Shown here: positions 18,981 to 27,718 of the stretch, piece by piece
Position numbering within the stretch: the stretch's first letter is position 1
Layout of the letters: the number at the start of each line of letters is the position of its first letter
NCBI RefSeq assembly: GCF_014191605.1
Contig: NZ_JACHWU010000004.1
Coordinates: 62,001-126,000 of the forward strand
Reading direction: 5' to 3'
Length of the DNA: 64,000 bases
Source: Prauserella isguenensis
GTDB lineage: Bacteria > Actinomycetota > Actinomycetes > Mycobacteriales > Pseudonocardiaceae
The notes under the pieces: model-generated
The model's input: the letters and a program-made list of their open reading frames with translations, nothing else
Databases searched by the model: none
Told to the model about the DNA's origin: nothing
Position numbers and translations under genes: made by a program

Positions 18981-18996
18981 GGTGGTCTAGTCCAAT
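18981..18996 (-). promoter_or_regulatory. DasR-type dre site at the anmK start
   Basis: TGGTCTAGTCCA (18983–18994) differs by one base from the palindromic core TGGTCTAGACCA of the DasR-responsive element, and 13 of 16 bases match the full dre consensus. It ends 4 nt upstream of the anmK start codon. DasR is a GntR repressor of amino-sugar uptake genes in actinobacteria, which fits the function of anmK. A dasR gene is not in the window. Confidence 0.55.
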
Positions 18997-19117
18997 CAGC
19001 CGGTGTGCGCAACACGTTCGGTGGACTTCTGTCCGAGATCTATGCCGTACCGTTAACTTCCCACGCCGCGGGCAGGGGTGAACCCGCAGGGGAACGGGCA
19101 GGTGGGAGGATGGCGGC

Positions 19118-20653
19118 GTGTCGAGCACAGCCGTGATCTGGATCGTTGTCATTGTGGCCGCCCTGCTGGCGGTCGCCGTCGTGGTGGGACTGACCCTGTC
19201 CCGCAGGCGCAAGATCAGCCTGGAGCGGGAGCGGGAGAAGCAGGTTCCGAAGGGCGGCGGCTACCAGGCCGGGGGCGGCATCTCGCTCGCGCCGGGTGGC
19301 GACACCGCGACATCGGGGCCCGCGGCGCCGGACACGCCCGCGCACCCGGTCGAGGACCGCACCGAGGTCGACGGCCAGCCGGGCGTCGGCGACGACGCCT
19401 CCGTGCCGCGTGACGCACCGCGCCGCGACATCGTCGACGTCTCCCTCCCGGACACGGACGAGGGGCCGCAGCCAGAGCCCGCCGAGACGGCACCGAGCGC
19501 AACCGCCCCGGACACAACGGCCCCGGACACAACCGCCCCGGGGGAAGCCGAGGAGGCCGAGGGATCGACGCCGGTCGCTCCGGACGCCGCTACCCAGGCT
19601 CCCGAGACCGAAACCCCGAAGACCGAGGCGCCGAAGACCGAAACCCCGAAGACCGAGGCGCCCGCGCCCGCGGCTCCGGCGACGGCGCAGCCGGAGCCCG
19701 AGACCGAGGTCGAGGAGCCCGAGCCGGCGTCCGGCCGGATCGAACGGCTACGGGGGCGGCTGTCGAAGTCGCGGTCGGCGCTGGGGCAGGGCTTGCTGGG
19801 CCTGCTGGGCGCCGGGGACCTCGACGAGGATTCGTGGGAGGAGATCGAGGACACGCTGCTGGTCGCCGACCTGGGCGCGTCGACCACGACTGAGATCGTC
19901 GAGAGGCTGCGCGAGGAGCTGTCGGTCCGCGGTGTGCGCACGCCGGAGGACGCGCGGACGGCGTTGCGGGACGTGCTCATCCAGACGCTGACGCCGGACG
20001 CCGATCGTGCGGTGCGCGCGTTGCCGCACGACGTCGACGGTGCGAAGCAGCCCGCCGTCGTGCTGGTCGCGGGTGTGAACGGCACGGGCAAGACGACGAC
20101 CACCGGCAAGCTCGCGCGGGTGCTCGTCGCGCAGGGCAGGCAGGTGCTGCTCGGTGCCGCGGACACGTTCCGCGCTGCCGCGGCCGACCAGTTGGAGACG
20201 TGGTCCCAGCGGGTGGGCGCCGAGGTGGTGCGCGGCAAGGAGGGCGCCGACCCGGCGTCGGTCGCGTTCGACGCCGTCAAGCGCGGTGTCGACTCCGGCG
20301 TCGACGCGGTGCTGGTCGACACGGCGGGCAGGTTGCACACCAAGACGGGCCTGATGGACGAGCTCGGCAAGGTCAAGCGCGTCGTCGAGAAGCAGGCGAA
20401 GGTCGACGAGGTGCTGCTCGTGCTCGACGCCACGACGGGGCAGAACGGCCTCGCGCAGGCGCGGGTGTTCTCCGAGGTCGTCGACGTCACCGGCGTGGTG
20501 CTGACCAAGCTCGACGGCACCGCCAAGGGCGGCATCGTGTTCCAGGTGCAGCGTGAACTGGGCGTTCCCGTCAAGCTCGTCGGTCTCGGTGAGGGTCCCG
20601 ACGACCTGGCCCCGTTCGAACCGTCGGCGTTCGTCGACGCGCTGCTGGGCTGA
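19118..20653 (+). CDS. ftsY: Signal recognition particle receptor FtsY
   Basis: The 511-aa SRP receptor GTPase has an N-terminal membrane helix (IWIVVIVAALLAVAVVVGL), a ~170-residue acidic low-complexity linker containing TETPKTEAPKTE repeats, then the NG domain with G1 GVNGTGKTTTTGK, DTAGRLHTK and TKLDGTAKGG. It docks ribosome–SRP complexes at the membrane. The GTG at 19118 follows GGGAGG at suitable distance. An N-terminal transmembrane anchor is typical of actinobacterial FtsY. Confidence 0.96.
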   Translation: MSSTAVIWIVVIVAALLAVAVVVGLTLSRRRKISLEREREKQVPKGGGYQAGGGISLAPGGDTATSGPAAPDTPAHPVEDRTEVDGQPGVGDDASVPRDAPRRDIVDVSLPDTDEGPQPEPAETAPSATAPDTTAPDTTAPGEAEEAEGSTPVAPDAATQAPETETPKTEAPKTETPKTEAPAPAAPATAQPEPETEVEEPEPASGRIERLRGRLSKSRSALGQGLLGLLGAGDLDEDSWEEIEDTLLVADLGASTTTEIVERLREELSVRGVRTPEDARTALRDVLIQTLTPDADRAVRALPHDVDGAKQPAVVLVAGVNGTGKTTTTGKLARVLVAQGRQVLLGAADTFRAAAADQLETWSQRVGAEVVRGKEGADPASVAFDAVKRGVDSGVDAVLVDTAGRLHTKTGLMDELGKVKRVVEKQAKVDEVLLVLDATTGQNGLAQARVFSEVVDVTGVVLTKLDGTAKGGIVFQVQRELGVPVKLVGLGEGPDDLAPFEPSAFVDALLG

Positions 20654-20799
20654 GGTTCCCCGTCGTGGGGCCCGTTGTCCGACCCGGACCGGCGTCCCGA
20701 AGGCGGCTCCGGTGGCTCCGGCGGGGTCCGCCGGTGTGGGACGGGACACCGGGTACGGCGGAACCGAACGGGGGATCGCGGGGTCGGAGTGAGGTATGC

Positions 20800-20825
20800 G
20801 GATTCCGGCATCGCGGCCGGAATCC
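20800..20825. promoter_or_regulatory. Palindrome upstream of the DUF4333 lipoprotein
   Basis: GGATTCCGG (20800–20808) and CCGGAATCC (20817–20825) form perfect 9-bp arms with an 8-nt spacer, followed at once by GGAATTCC. The element is 36 nt before the lipoprotein start. It could be an operator or part of the ftsY transcript end. Confidence 0.35.
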
Positions 20826-20860
20826 GGAATTCCGGTCCCGCCGCTTCCTCAGGAGATCCC

Positions 20861-21169
20861 ATGCCCCGCGTGTCCCGTTTCGTCGCCCTGTCGGTCCTCG
20901 GTGTCGCCGCCGTCGGACTCGCGGGATGCTCGCAGTACGTCGAGCAGGACGAGCTCGAGAAGCAGGTGTCGTCGTCGATCTCGCAACAGGGCATGCCCGT
21001 GGAGAGCGTGGACTGCCCCGACGACCTGGACGCCGAGGTCGACGCCACCACGACGTGCACGGTCACGGTCCAGGGCGGCGCCGAGATCAAGGCCGACATC
21101 ACCGCGACCAGCGTCGACGGTGACCAGGTCCGCTTCAACATCCAGCCGCAGCAGTCGTCGGGGCAGTGA
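20861..21169 (+). CDS. DUF4333-type lipoprotein
   Basis: The 102-aa precursor has a lipoprotein signal peptide (RFVALSVLGVAAVGLAGC, lipobox LAGC, Cys at about residue 23). The mature part VEQDELEKQVSSSISQQG… with paired cysteines around VDCPDDL and TTCTVTV matches actinobacterial DUF4333 proteins, which are envelope-anchored and of unknown function. The ATG at 20861 follows AGGAG by 5 nt. An in-frame extension upstream would bury the signal peptide and is rejected. Confidence 0.85.
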   Translation: MPRVSRFVALSVLGVAAVGLAGCSQYVEQDELEKQVSSSISQQGMPVESVDCPDDLDAEVDATTTCTVTVQGGAEIKADITATSVDGDQVRFNIQPQQSSGQ

Positions 21170-21283
21170 GGGCGGCAGTCGCTCATGGACGACGACGGGC
21201 ACCGGGGATCCTGCCCCGGCCGTCGTCGTAAGCACGCCGGGGTGGGCCGCGCGGTATCGACCCCGGCCGGGCCACCCGACTGC

Positions 21284-22066
21284 TCAGTTGGGTAGCTGTT
21301 TGGCCAGTTCGTCGGCGGTGCGCCGGACGGTCGGGGCGATGCGGCCGACGGCGTCCTTGGTGAGCCTTCCCTCGGGGCCCGACACCGACACCGCCGTCGG
21401 CGTCGGCGTGCCCGGAACCGGTACCGCGATGCACCGCACACCCAGTTCCTGTTCGCTCTCGTCGAGCGCGTATCCCTGCTCGGCGATCTCGCCGAGGTGC
21501 GCCAGGAACGCCTCGACGTCGGTGTGGGTGTGTTCGGTGTAGGCGGGCATACCGGTGCGGCCGAGCAGTTCCCGTACCTCGTCGGTGGGCAGCTGCGCCA
21601 GGATCGCCTTGCCGACCCCCGTGCCGTGCGGCAGCAGTCGCCTGCCCACCTCGGTGAACATGCGCATCGAGTGTTTCGACGGCGCCTGTGAGACGTAGAC
21701 GACCTCGTCGCGTTCCAGGACCGCCAGATTGGCCGTCTCGCCGACCTCGTCGACCAGTTCCGCCAGCAGGGGCCGTGCCCACGTGCCGAACTGCAGGCTC
21801 GCCTGTTCGCCCAGTCGGATCAACCGTGCCCCCAGCGCGTAGCGCCGGTTCGCGTTCTGCCGCACGTAGCCGGAGGCTACGAGGGTGCGAATCAACCGGT
21901 GGATCGTCGGCATGGGCAATCCCGACGAGGTTGACAGCTCCGAGAGGCTCGCCTCACCGCCCGCGTCCGCGAGCCGTTCCAGCAGCTCGAAAGCCCGATC
22001 GAGGGACTGCACTCCACCGCTCGCCGCCACCGCGGCTCCTTCCGCCGTCACTGCAGGGTCGCCCAC
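21284..22066 (-). CDS. IclR-family regulator, AllR-like
   Basis: The 260-aa regulator has an N-terminal winged helix (SLSELSTSSGLPMPTIHRLIRTL, about residues 40–62) and a C-terminal IclR effector domain. It is divergent from aceB with an 80-bp, unusually A/T-rich space between. In Streptomyces the IclR protein AllR represses allantoin and glyoxylate genes including malate synthase; the same target is inferred here from position. The GTG at 22066 is used. IclR effector domains commonly bind glyoxylate or allantoate-like ligands. Confidence 0.85.
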   Translation of the reverse strand: MGDPAVTAEGAAVAASGGVQSLDRAFELLERLADAGGEASLSELSTSSGLPMPTIHRLIRTLVASGYVRQNANRRYALGARLIRLGEQASLQFGTWARPLLAELVDEVGETANLAVLERDEVVYVSQAPSKHSMRMFTEVGRRLLPHGTGVGKAILAQLPTDEVRELLGRTGMPAYTEHTHTDVEAFLAHLGEIAEQGYALDESEQELGVRCIAVPVPGTPTPTAVSVSGPEGRLTKDAVGRIAPTVRRTADELAKQLPN

Positions 22067-22146
22067 ATTGAGCTTCCGTAATGTAGAAACTATAGTCCGA
22101 CATGTAAAAGATAGATGCTCAACGACGACGTTTCCCGAGGTGTTCC
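22067..22146. promoter_or_regulatory. Divergent iclR/aceB promoter region
   Basis: This A/T-rich 80-bp gap holds TATAGT (22091–22096) as a −10 candidate for aceB, two direct copies of ATGTA(G/A)AA (from 22081 and 22102), and distant inverted arms TTGAGC (22068–22073) and GCTCAA (22117–22122). The IclR product probably binds here; no exact operator is claimed. Confidence 0.45.
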
Positions 22147-23724
22147 ATGTCTGATGTTCGTGTGCTCGGCGACACGATCGAGCGCGGCGACGAAGTGCTG
22201 ACGCAGGAGGCGCTCGACTTCGTGGCCGGCCTGCACGAGAACTTCGCGGCCACCCGTGACCAGTTGCTCGAGGCCCGCAAGCAGCGCCGCGAGGAGGCCA
22301 AGCGCACGGGAAGGTTGGACTTCCTGGCCGAGACCAAGCAGGTTCGCGAGTCGGACTGGCAGGTCGCCGAGGCCCCGCCCGCGCTGCGCGACCGCCGCGT
22401 GGAGATCACCGGCCCCACCGAGCGCAAGATGACGATCAACGCGCTCAACTCCGGCGCCAAGGTGTGGCTCGCCGACCTCGAGGACGCCAACACGCCGCAC
22501 TGGAGCAACGTCGTGAACGGGCAGATCAATCTGTCCGACGCCATCCGCGGCACGATCGAGCTCGACTCGAACGGCAAGCACTACGCGCTGCGCGACGACG
22601 TCGAGCACGCGACCATCGTCGTCCGCCCGCGCGGCTGGCACCTCGACGAGCACAATCTCGAGTTCGACGGGCGCAAGGCCGTCGGCGCGCTCGTCGACTT
22701 CGGCCTGCACTTCTTCCACAACGCCAAGGAACTGCTCTCCCGTGGTAAGGGCCCGTACTACTACCTGCCGAAGATGGAGAGCCACCTCGAGGCGCGGCTG
22801 TGGAACGACGTGTTCACCTATGCCGAGAAGACCCTCGGCGTGCAGCACGGCACCGTCCGCGCCACCGTGCTGATCGAGACCATCCCGGCCGCGTTCGAGA
22901 TGGAGGAGATCCTCTACGAACTGCGCGAGCACGCCTCGGGCCTGAACGCAGGCCGCTGGGACTACCTGTTCAGCGTCATCAAGTACTTCCGCGACGCGGG
23001 CGAGAAGTTCGTCCTGCCGGACCGCAACGCCGTGACCATGACCGCGCCGTTCATGCGCGCCTACACCGAGCTGCTCGTGCGCACCTGCCACAAGCGCGGC
23101 GCCTTCGCCATCGGCGGCATGGCCGCGCAGATCCCGAGCAAGGACCCCGAGGTCGCCGAGAACGCCACGAAGAAGGTGCACGCCGACAAGTCGCGTGAGG
23201 CCGGCGACGGCTTCGACGGCTCCTGGGTCGCCCACCCCGGCATGGTCGGACTGTGCCAGGAGGAGTTCGACAAGGTCCTCGGCGACAAGCCGAACCAGCT
23301 CGACCGCCTCCGCGAGGACGTGTCCGTCACGGCCGACCAGCTCCTCGACGTCGCAGCGACCGACGCGAAGTGCACCTCGGCCGGCCTGCGGGGCGCCGTC
23401 GACGTCGGCGTCCGCTACATCGCCTCCTGGCTGGGCGGCAACGGCGCGGCCGGTATCCACAACCTCATGGAGGACGCAGCGACCGCCGAGATCTCCCGGT
23501 CGCAGGTGTGGCAGTGGGTGCAGAACGGCGTCGTGCTCGACGACTCGGGGCAGACCGTGACCCGCGAGCTCGTGCGCTCGGTGCTCGACGAGGTCAAGGG
23601 GGAGCTGACGGGCGAGGTCCAGCCCGACCTGCTCGAGCCCGCGGTCGAGCTGTTCGAGGAGGTCGCCCTCGCCGAGGAGTTCGCCGACTTCCTGACCCTG
23701 CCCGCCTACGAGCGGATCAAGTAG
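22147..23724 (+). CDS. aceB: Malate synthase A
   Basis: The 525-aa enzyme condenses glyoxylate with acetyl-CoA to malate. It shows the class A hallmarks: GPTERKMTINALNSGAKVW, the active-site segment LADLEDANTPHW, GPYYYLPKMESHLEARLWND and RGAFAIGGMAAQIP. Length agrees with other type A enzymes (about 530 aa). No isocitrate lyase gene lies nearby; the following DUF6986 gene overlaps none but begins at the next base after the stop, so the two are translationally linked. The neighbouring purine genes suggest it drains glyoxylate from ureide breakdown. Confidence 0.95.
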   Translation: MSDVRVLGDTIERGDEVLTQEALDFVAGLHENFAATRDQLLEARKQRREEAKRTGRLDFLAETKQVRESDWQVAEAPPALRDRRVEITGPTERKMTINALNSGAKVWLADLEDANTPHWSNVVNGQINLSDAIRGTIELDSNGKHYALRDDVEHATIVVRPRGWHLDEHNLEFDGRKAVGALVDFGLHFFHNAKELLSRGKGPYYYLPKMESHLEARLWNDVFTYAEKTLGVQHGTVRATVLIETIPAAFEMEEILYELREHASGLNAGRWDYLFSVIKYFRDAGEKFVLPDRNAVTMTAPFMRAYTELLVRTCHKRGAFAIGGMAAQIPSKDPEVAENATKKVHADKSREAGDGFDGSWVAHPGMVGLCQEEFDKVLGDKPNQLDRLREDVSVTADQLLDVAATDAKCTSAGLRGAVDVGVRYIASWLGGNGAAGIHNLMEDAATAEISRSQVWQWVQNGVVLDDSGQTVTRELVRSVLDEVKGELTGEVQPDLLEPAVELFEEVALAEEFADFLTLPAYERIK

Positions 23725-24939
23725 ATGACCGCCGGCCGGCTCACCGAGGACGTCTACGCGCGCATCGACGCCTCACTCGCCGCGTCCGATGCGCGTGTGG
23801 CGGCCGCCTATCCCGGTGAGCCGGCCGGGCGGCAACCCGTTCACACGGTGTACGTGCCCGCGGACCGGTTCCACGCCGGCCTCGCCGAGGACTGGGGCGC
23901 CCGCGCGCTCACCGTGCTGGACGAGCACGACCTCGACGCCGCCGAGGACGTGCTCACGCGCGTGCGCGCCAAGCTCGCGGTCGAACCCATCGAGGACCTG
24001 CGCATCGACTTCGAGGACGGCTACGGCAACCACGGCGACGACGTGGAGGACGCCGAGGTGAAGCGCTGTGCCGGGGAACTCGCGTCCCGGACTTCCTCCG
24101 GCGGGATCTCGGTGCCGTTCTGCGGTATCCGCTTCAAGAGCTTCGAGGCGGGCACGCGGCGCCGTGGTATGCGCACGCTGGACCTGTTCCTCGACGCGCT
24201 CGGCGGGCCGCCGCCCGGATTCGTCGTCACGCTGCCGAAGGTCACCGACGTCGAGCAGGTCTCCGCCGCCGCGGACGTGATGGGCGAGTTGGAGAAAGCC
24301 CACGGGCTCGCCGTCGGCACGCTGCGATTCGAGGTGCAGGTCGAGACCACCCAGTCGGTGCTGCGGCCCGACGGAACCGTCGCGCTGCCCGCCGTCGTGC
24401 AGGCCGCAGACGGCCGGTGCATCGGGCTGCACTTCGGTACCTACGACTACAGCGCGGGTCTCGGTATCGCGGGCGCGTACCAGAGCATGGACCACCCGGC
24501 CGCGGACTTCGCCAAGCACTTCATGCAGGTCGCCGCCGCAGGCCGTGGGGTGAGGCTCTCCGACGGCTCGACCAACCGGCTTCCCGTGGGCGACGCGGTC
24601 GCCGACGGATGGGCCGAGCACCTGCGGCTGGTGCGCCGGTCGCTCGAACGCGGCTTCTATCAGGGCTGGGACCTGCACCCGCACCAGCTGCCCAGCCGCT
24701 TCGCCGCGACCTACGCGTTCTTCCGCGAGAACCTCGCGTCGGCCGTCGACCGGCTCAGCGCCTATTCCGGCGCCGTCGACGGTGCGGTCCTCGACGAACC
24801 CGCGACCGCCCAGGCGCTCGCGACCTACGTGCTGCGCGGTGTGGACTGCGGCGCCGTCGACGAGGCGGAACTCGCCGGCGAGCTGGCCGGTGGACTGGAC
24901 CGCCGAGCCCTGTCCCGCCTGGCAGCCCGCGCAGGCTGA
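23725..24939 (+). CDS. DUF6986 / CitE-like (HpcH/HpaI superfamily) protein
   Basis: The 404-aa protein resembles aldolase/citrate-lyase-type TIM barrels: VEPIEDLRIDFEDGYGN provides acidic metal ligands, LRFEVQVETTQSVL the conserved Glu strand, and GLHFGTYDYSAGLG the substrate loop. It starts directly after the aceB stop and is surely in the same operon. CitE-like proteins of this superfamily act on malyl-CoA, citramalyl-CoA or related acids; a reaction around glyoxylate or malate is an inference from the neighbour. Its 3' flank carries the 21-bp tandem repeat. Confidence 0.75.
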   Translation: MTAGRLTEDVYARIDASLAASDARVAAAYPGEPAGRQPVHTVYVPADRFHAGLAEDWGARALTVLDEHDLDAAEDVLTRVRAKLAVEPIEDLRIDFEDGYGNHGDDVEDAEVKRCAGELASRTSSGGISVPFCGIRFKSFEAGTRRRGMRTLDLFLDALGGPPPGFVVTLPKVTDVEQVSAAADVMGELEKAHGLAVGTLRFEVQVETTQSVLRPDGTVALPAVVQAADGRCIGLHFGTYDYSAGLGIAGAYQSMDHPAADFAKHFMQVAAAGRGVRLSDGSTNRLPVGDAVADGWAEHLRLVRRSLERGFYQGWDLHPHQLPSRFAATYAFFRENLASAVDRLSAYSGAVDGAVLDEPATAQALATYVLRGVDCGAVDEAELAGELAGGLDRRALSRLAARAG

Positions 24940-24948
24940 CCACGAGCC

Positions 24949-25032
24949 CGTGTTGCGGATTCCGGGGACCGTGTTGCGTTTTCCGGGGACCGTGTTGTGG
25001 GCTCCGGGGATCGTGTTGCAGATTCCCGGGGA
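24949..25032 (+). repeat. 21-bp tandem repeat array A (4 units)
   Basis: Four contiguous 21-bp units start at 24949, 24970, 24991 and 25012, each beginning CGTGTTG and having CCGGGG (or CCCGGGG) near the end. The array starts 10 nt after the stop of the DUF6986 gene. The same unit occurs at 43314–43397 and 60400–60546. Confidence 0.85.
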
Positions 25033-25129
25033 GGGGTTTTCGTGATCGTGCGGTTGTCCCCCGCCGGCGCCACCCGCTCGGCCGCGGGGAACCGGCCGAG
25101 TCGGGGCGGTCGCCGTCTACCCTGACGGC

Positions 25130-25885
25130 ATGGTGCTCGACCTCAACAGTGATCTCGGTGAAGGTTTCGGGATCTGGCCGCTGACCGACGACGACGCGCT
25201 GCTCGACATCGTGACCAGTGCCAATGTCGCATGTGGATTCCACGCGGGGGACCCGACAGTGCTGCGCCGGGTCACCGAGCGCGCCGCGCAGCGTGGTGTC
25301 GCCGTCGGTGCCCAGGTCGGTTACCGCGACCTCGCCGGTTTCGGCAGGCGGTTCATCGACGTCGACCCCGCAGAACTCGGCAACGACGTCATCTACCAGA
25401 TCGGCGCCCTCGACGGCTTCGCGCGCATCGCGGGTACGCGGGTTCGCTACGTCAAACCGCACGGCGCGCTGTACAACGCCGTCGCCCACCACACGGCGCA
25501 GGCCGAAGCGGTCGTGGAGGCGGTGGGTACCTACGACGCGAGCCTGCCGATCCTCGGGCTCCCCGGATCCGAACTGCTGCGGCTGGCCGATGCGGCCGGG
25601 CTACCGACCGTCGCCGAGGCGTTCGCCGACCGCGCCTACACCCCGGAAGGCCGGCTGGTGTCCCGCCGCGAACCGGGCGCGGTCGTCCACGACGCCGACG
25701 CGGTCGTCGCCCGCAGCGTGCGCATGGCGACCGAAGGCGCGGTCACCGCGATAGACGGCACCGAGGTCGAGACACGACCGCGTTCGCTCTGCCTGCACGG
25801 CGACACCGCAGGAGCGGTCGACCTCGCGCGGCGGATCCGGGCGGGACTGCTCGACGCGGGCGTCGAACTCACCCCGTTCGCGTAA
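25130..25885 (+). CDS. pxpA: 5-oxoprolinase subunit A (LamB/YcsF family)
   Basis: The 251-aa TIM-barrel protein has the family signature [19 protein letters not shown] and [12 protein letters not shown] at the N-terminus, then VKPHGALYN and the LCLHGDT near the C-terminus. PxpA with PxpB and PxpC hydrolyses 5-oxoproline using ATP. Neither partner is in the window, so it must act with subunits encoded elsewhere or do something else. The ATG at 25130 follows the repeat array by about 100 nt. It converges with the ABC-class ATPase gene. Confidence 0.9.
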   Translation: MVLDLNSDLGEGFGIWPLTDDDALLDIVTSANVACGFHAGDPTVLRRVTERAAQRGVAVGAQVGYRDLAGFGRRFIDVDPAELGNDVIYQIGALDGFARIAGTRVRYVKPHGALYNAVAHHTAQAEAVVEAVGTYDASLPILGLPGSELLRLADAAGLPTVAEAFADRAYTPEGRLVSRREPGAVVHDADAVVARSVRMATEGAVTAIDGTEVETRPRSLCLHGDTAGAVDLARRIRAGLLDAGVELTPFA

Positions 25886-25973
25886 CGGCGCCGACCGCCC
25901 CTGCCCGTGAGGATGTCGCCGCCGGGACGGCGTGGGGCACGCGGAATCGGTGCACCACCGCCCCTGCCGCCCG

Positions 25974-27665
25974 TCAGCCGTCGCGGAGGCGGGACACGCG
26001 CAGGGAACGAAGCCTCGACAGCGCGGCGGCGACCTCGAACCGCCGCGGTACGACGTAGTCGCCGAGGAAGCCGTGGCGGATCGCGTCGGCGCCGTCGGCG
26101 AGGTCGTCGTCGAGGAGATCGAGGAACTCGGCGACGGTGCGATCACCGTCGATCAGTCCGGCTTCGACGCCGTGGGACAGCGCCAGTCCGATGCCCATCA
26201 CCTGGCCCGCGTCGACGATCTGTTCGACGGCGCGCAGGTCGATGTCGGTGTCGCCGTAGGTGAGCGTGTCGATGCCGCGCTGTTTGACCTTGCGCTTTCC
26301 CTTGTGTTCGGGCGAGAGCGACGACGGTTCGCACACCCGGTGCGCCGCGGCGGGAAAGCCGCTGGCCTCGACGGTCCGGTCGGTGCCGCTGCGCAGCTGC
26401 CGGGCCCGTTCGGTCGCGTCCTCGGCGTGGTACGACGCCATCATGATCACGCGGTCGGCGGTGTCGAGGTAGTCGCCGGAACCGCCCATGACCAGCACTG
26501 TGGACACGCCGTGCTCGGTGTACAGCGGCCGCACGAGGTCCACGAACGGGGTCAGCGGCTCGTTGCCCTTGGCGACGAGCTCCTGCATCCGGGCGTCGCG
26601 GATCATCAGGTTCGTCGCCGCGGTGTCCTCGTCGATCAGCAGCACCTCGGCGCCCGCCTCGAGGGCCTCCACGGTCGTCGCGGCCTGCGAGGTCGACCCG
26701 GAGGCGTTGGACGTGGAGAAGTCGCGGGTGTCCGCGCCGGTGGGCAGTTCGCCGACGAACGCGCTGACGTCCACCCGCTCGACGCTGCGGCCGTCCTCGG
26801 CGCGGATCTTCGCGGTGGCCGAGCGGCTGACGACGAGTTCTCTGCCGTCGCCGGGAACGTGGTCGTACACGCCGCGTTCGAGCGCGCGCAGCAACGTCGA
26901 CTTGCCGTGGAACCCACCGCCGACGACCAGCGTGATGCCCTCGGCGATACCCATGCCGCTGACCGTCCCCCGGTTGGGCAGTTCCACTGTGGTGCGCAGC
27001 GATTCGGGGGATTCGAACGGGACGCCGTCGGCCAGCGGCCGGTCGTCGGTGCCGCTGCGGCGCGCGAGCATCGACCCGTCGGCGACGAACGCCACGAGCC
27101 CGCGCTCCGGCAGCGCCTTCCGCAGTGCGTCGGTGTCCTCGACGGAGTCGACGAACGCCGCGAGGTCGTCGGCGTCGAGCGCGTCGTAGCGCAGCGCCTG
27201 GATGGCGCGGGGGAGCTGGTCGCACAACGCCTTTCGGGCGCCGCGGCCGTCGATCCGGCGGCGCGGCCCCGGCAGGTCGATGCCCAGCCGCACGGTCAGC
27301 GCACCCCCGGAGATGCGCAGTGCGCTGCGGTCCAGCACCTGCTGCCCGCCGACGTCGACCCGCAGCAGTGACCCGCGCAGCTGCTGGCCCAGGACTCGCA
27401 ACAACCGGTCGGCGAGCGCGCGTGCCCGCACCGGCGTGTGCCACAGCTCCTTCGGGAACCCGGCGTAGTCGGCCGAGATGCGCACCTCGACGCGGCTCGC
27501 CGGCGCGAACGGGTCCGTCTGCGCCTTGCGGATGCCGACGGTGTAGCCGCCCCCGTCCCAGTCGCCCTGGAGGCTCTTGTATCTGCCGTAGCTCTGACCG
27601 TCGAGCCGGGACAGTGTCGAGCCCAGCGCGGTGAGCGTTCGTTCGTCACTCCTGTCGCGTGCCAT
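25974..27665 (-). CDS. ABC-class P-loop ATPase (PF09818 type)
   Basis: The 563-aa protein matches the 'predicted ATPase of the ABC class' family: an N-terminal α/β domain with SYGRYKSLQGDWDGGGYTV, a central Walker A GGGFHGKSTLLRAL (about residue 255), the SNASGSTSQAATTVEALEAG signature-like segment, and Walker B LLIDEDTAATN. The trypanosomal relative MRB1590 takes part in RNA editing, but bacterial roles are unknown. It carries no membrane segments. It lies between pxpA (convergent) and the PucR gene (same strand, upstream). Confidence 0.85.
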   Translation of the reverse strand: MARDRSDERTLTALGSTLSRLDGQSYGRYKSLQGDWDGGGYTVGIRKAQTDPFAPASRVEVRISADYAGFPKELWHTPVRARALADRLLRVLGQQLRGSLLRVDVGGQQVLDRSALRISGGALTVRLGIDLPGPRRRIDGRGARKALCDQLPRAIQALRYDALDADDLAAFVDSVEDTDALRKALPERGLVAFVADGSMLARRSGTDDRPLADGVPFESPESLRTTVELPNRGTVSGMGIAEGITLVVGGGFHGKSTLLRALERGVYDHVPGDGRELVVSRSATAKIRAEDGRSVERVDVSAFVGELPTGADTRDFSTSNASGSTSQAATTVEALEAGAEVLLIDEDTAATNLMIRDARMQELVAKGNEPLTPFVDLVRPLYTEHGVSTVLVMGGSGDYLDTADRVIMMASYHAEDATERARQLRSGTDRTVEASGFPAAAHRVCEPSSLSPEHKGKRKVKQRGIDTLTYGDTDIDLRAVEQIVDAGQVMGIGLALSHGVEAGLIDGDRTVAEFLDLLDDDLADGADAIRHGFLGDYVVPRRFEVAAALSRLRSLRVSRLRDG

Positions 27666-27718
27666 CGCTCCACACGGTACGGCCCGCGGCGGCCCGCCGA
27701 CGGCCGCGGTTCACCCGG

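Noticed and set aside
24949-25032. Possible CRISPR array
   Set aside because: The 21-bp units abut each other with no unique spacers, and no cas genes are present.
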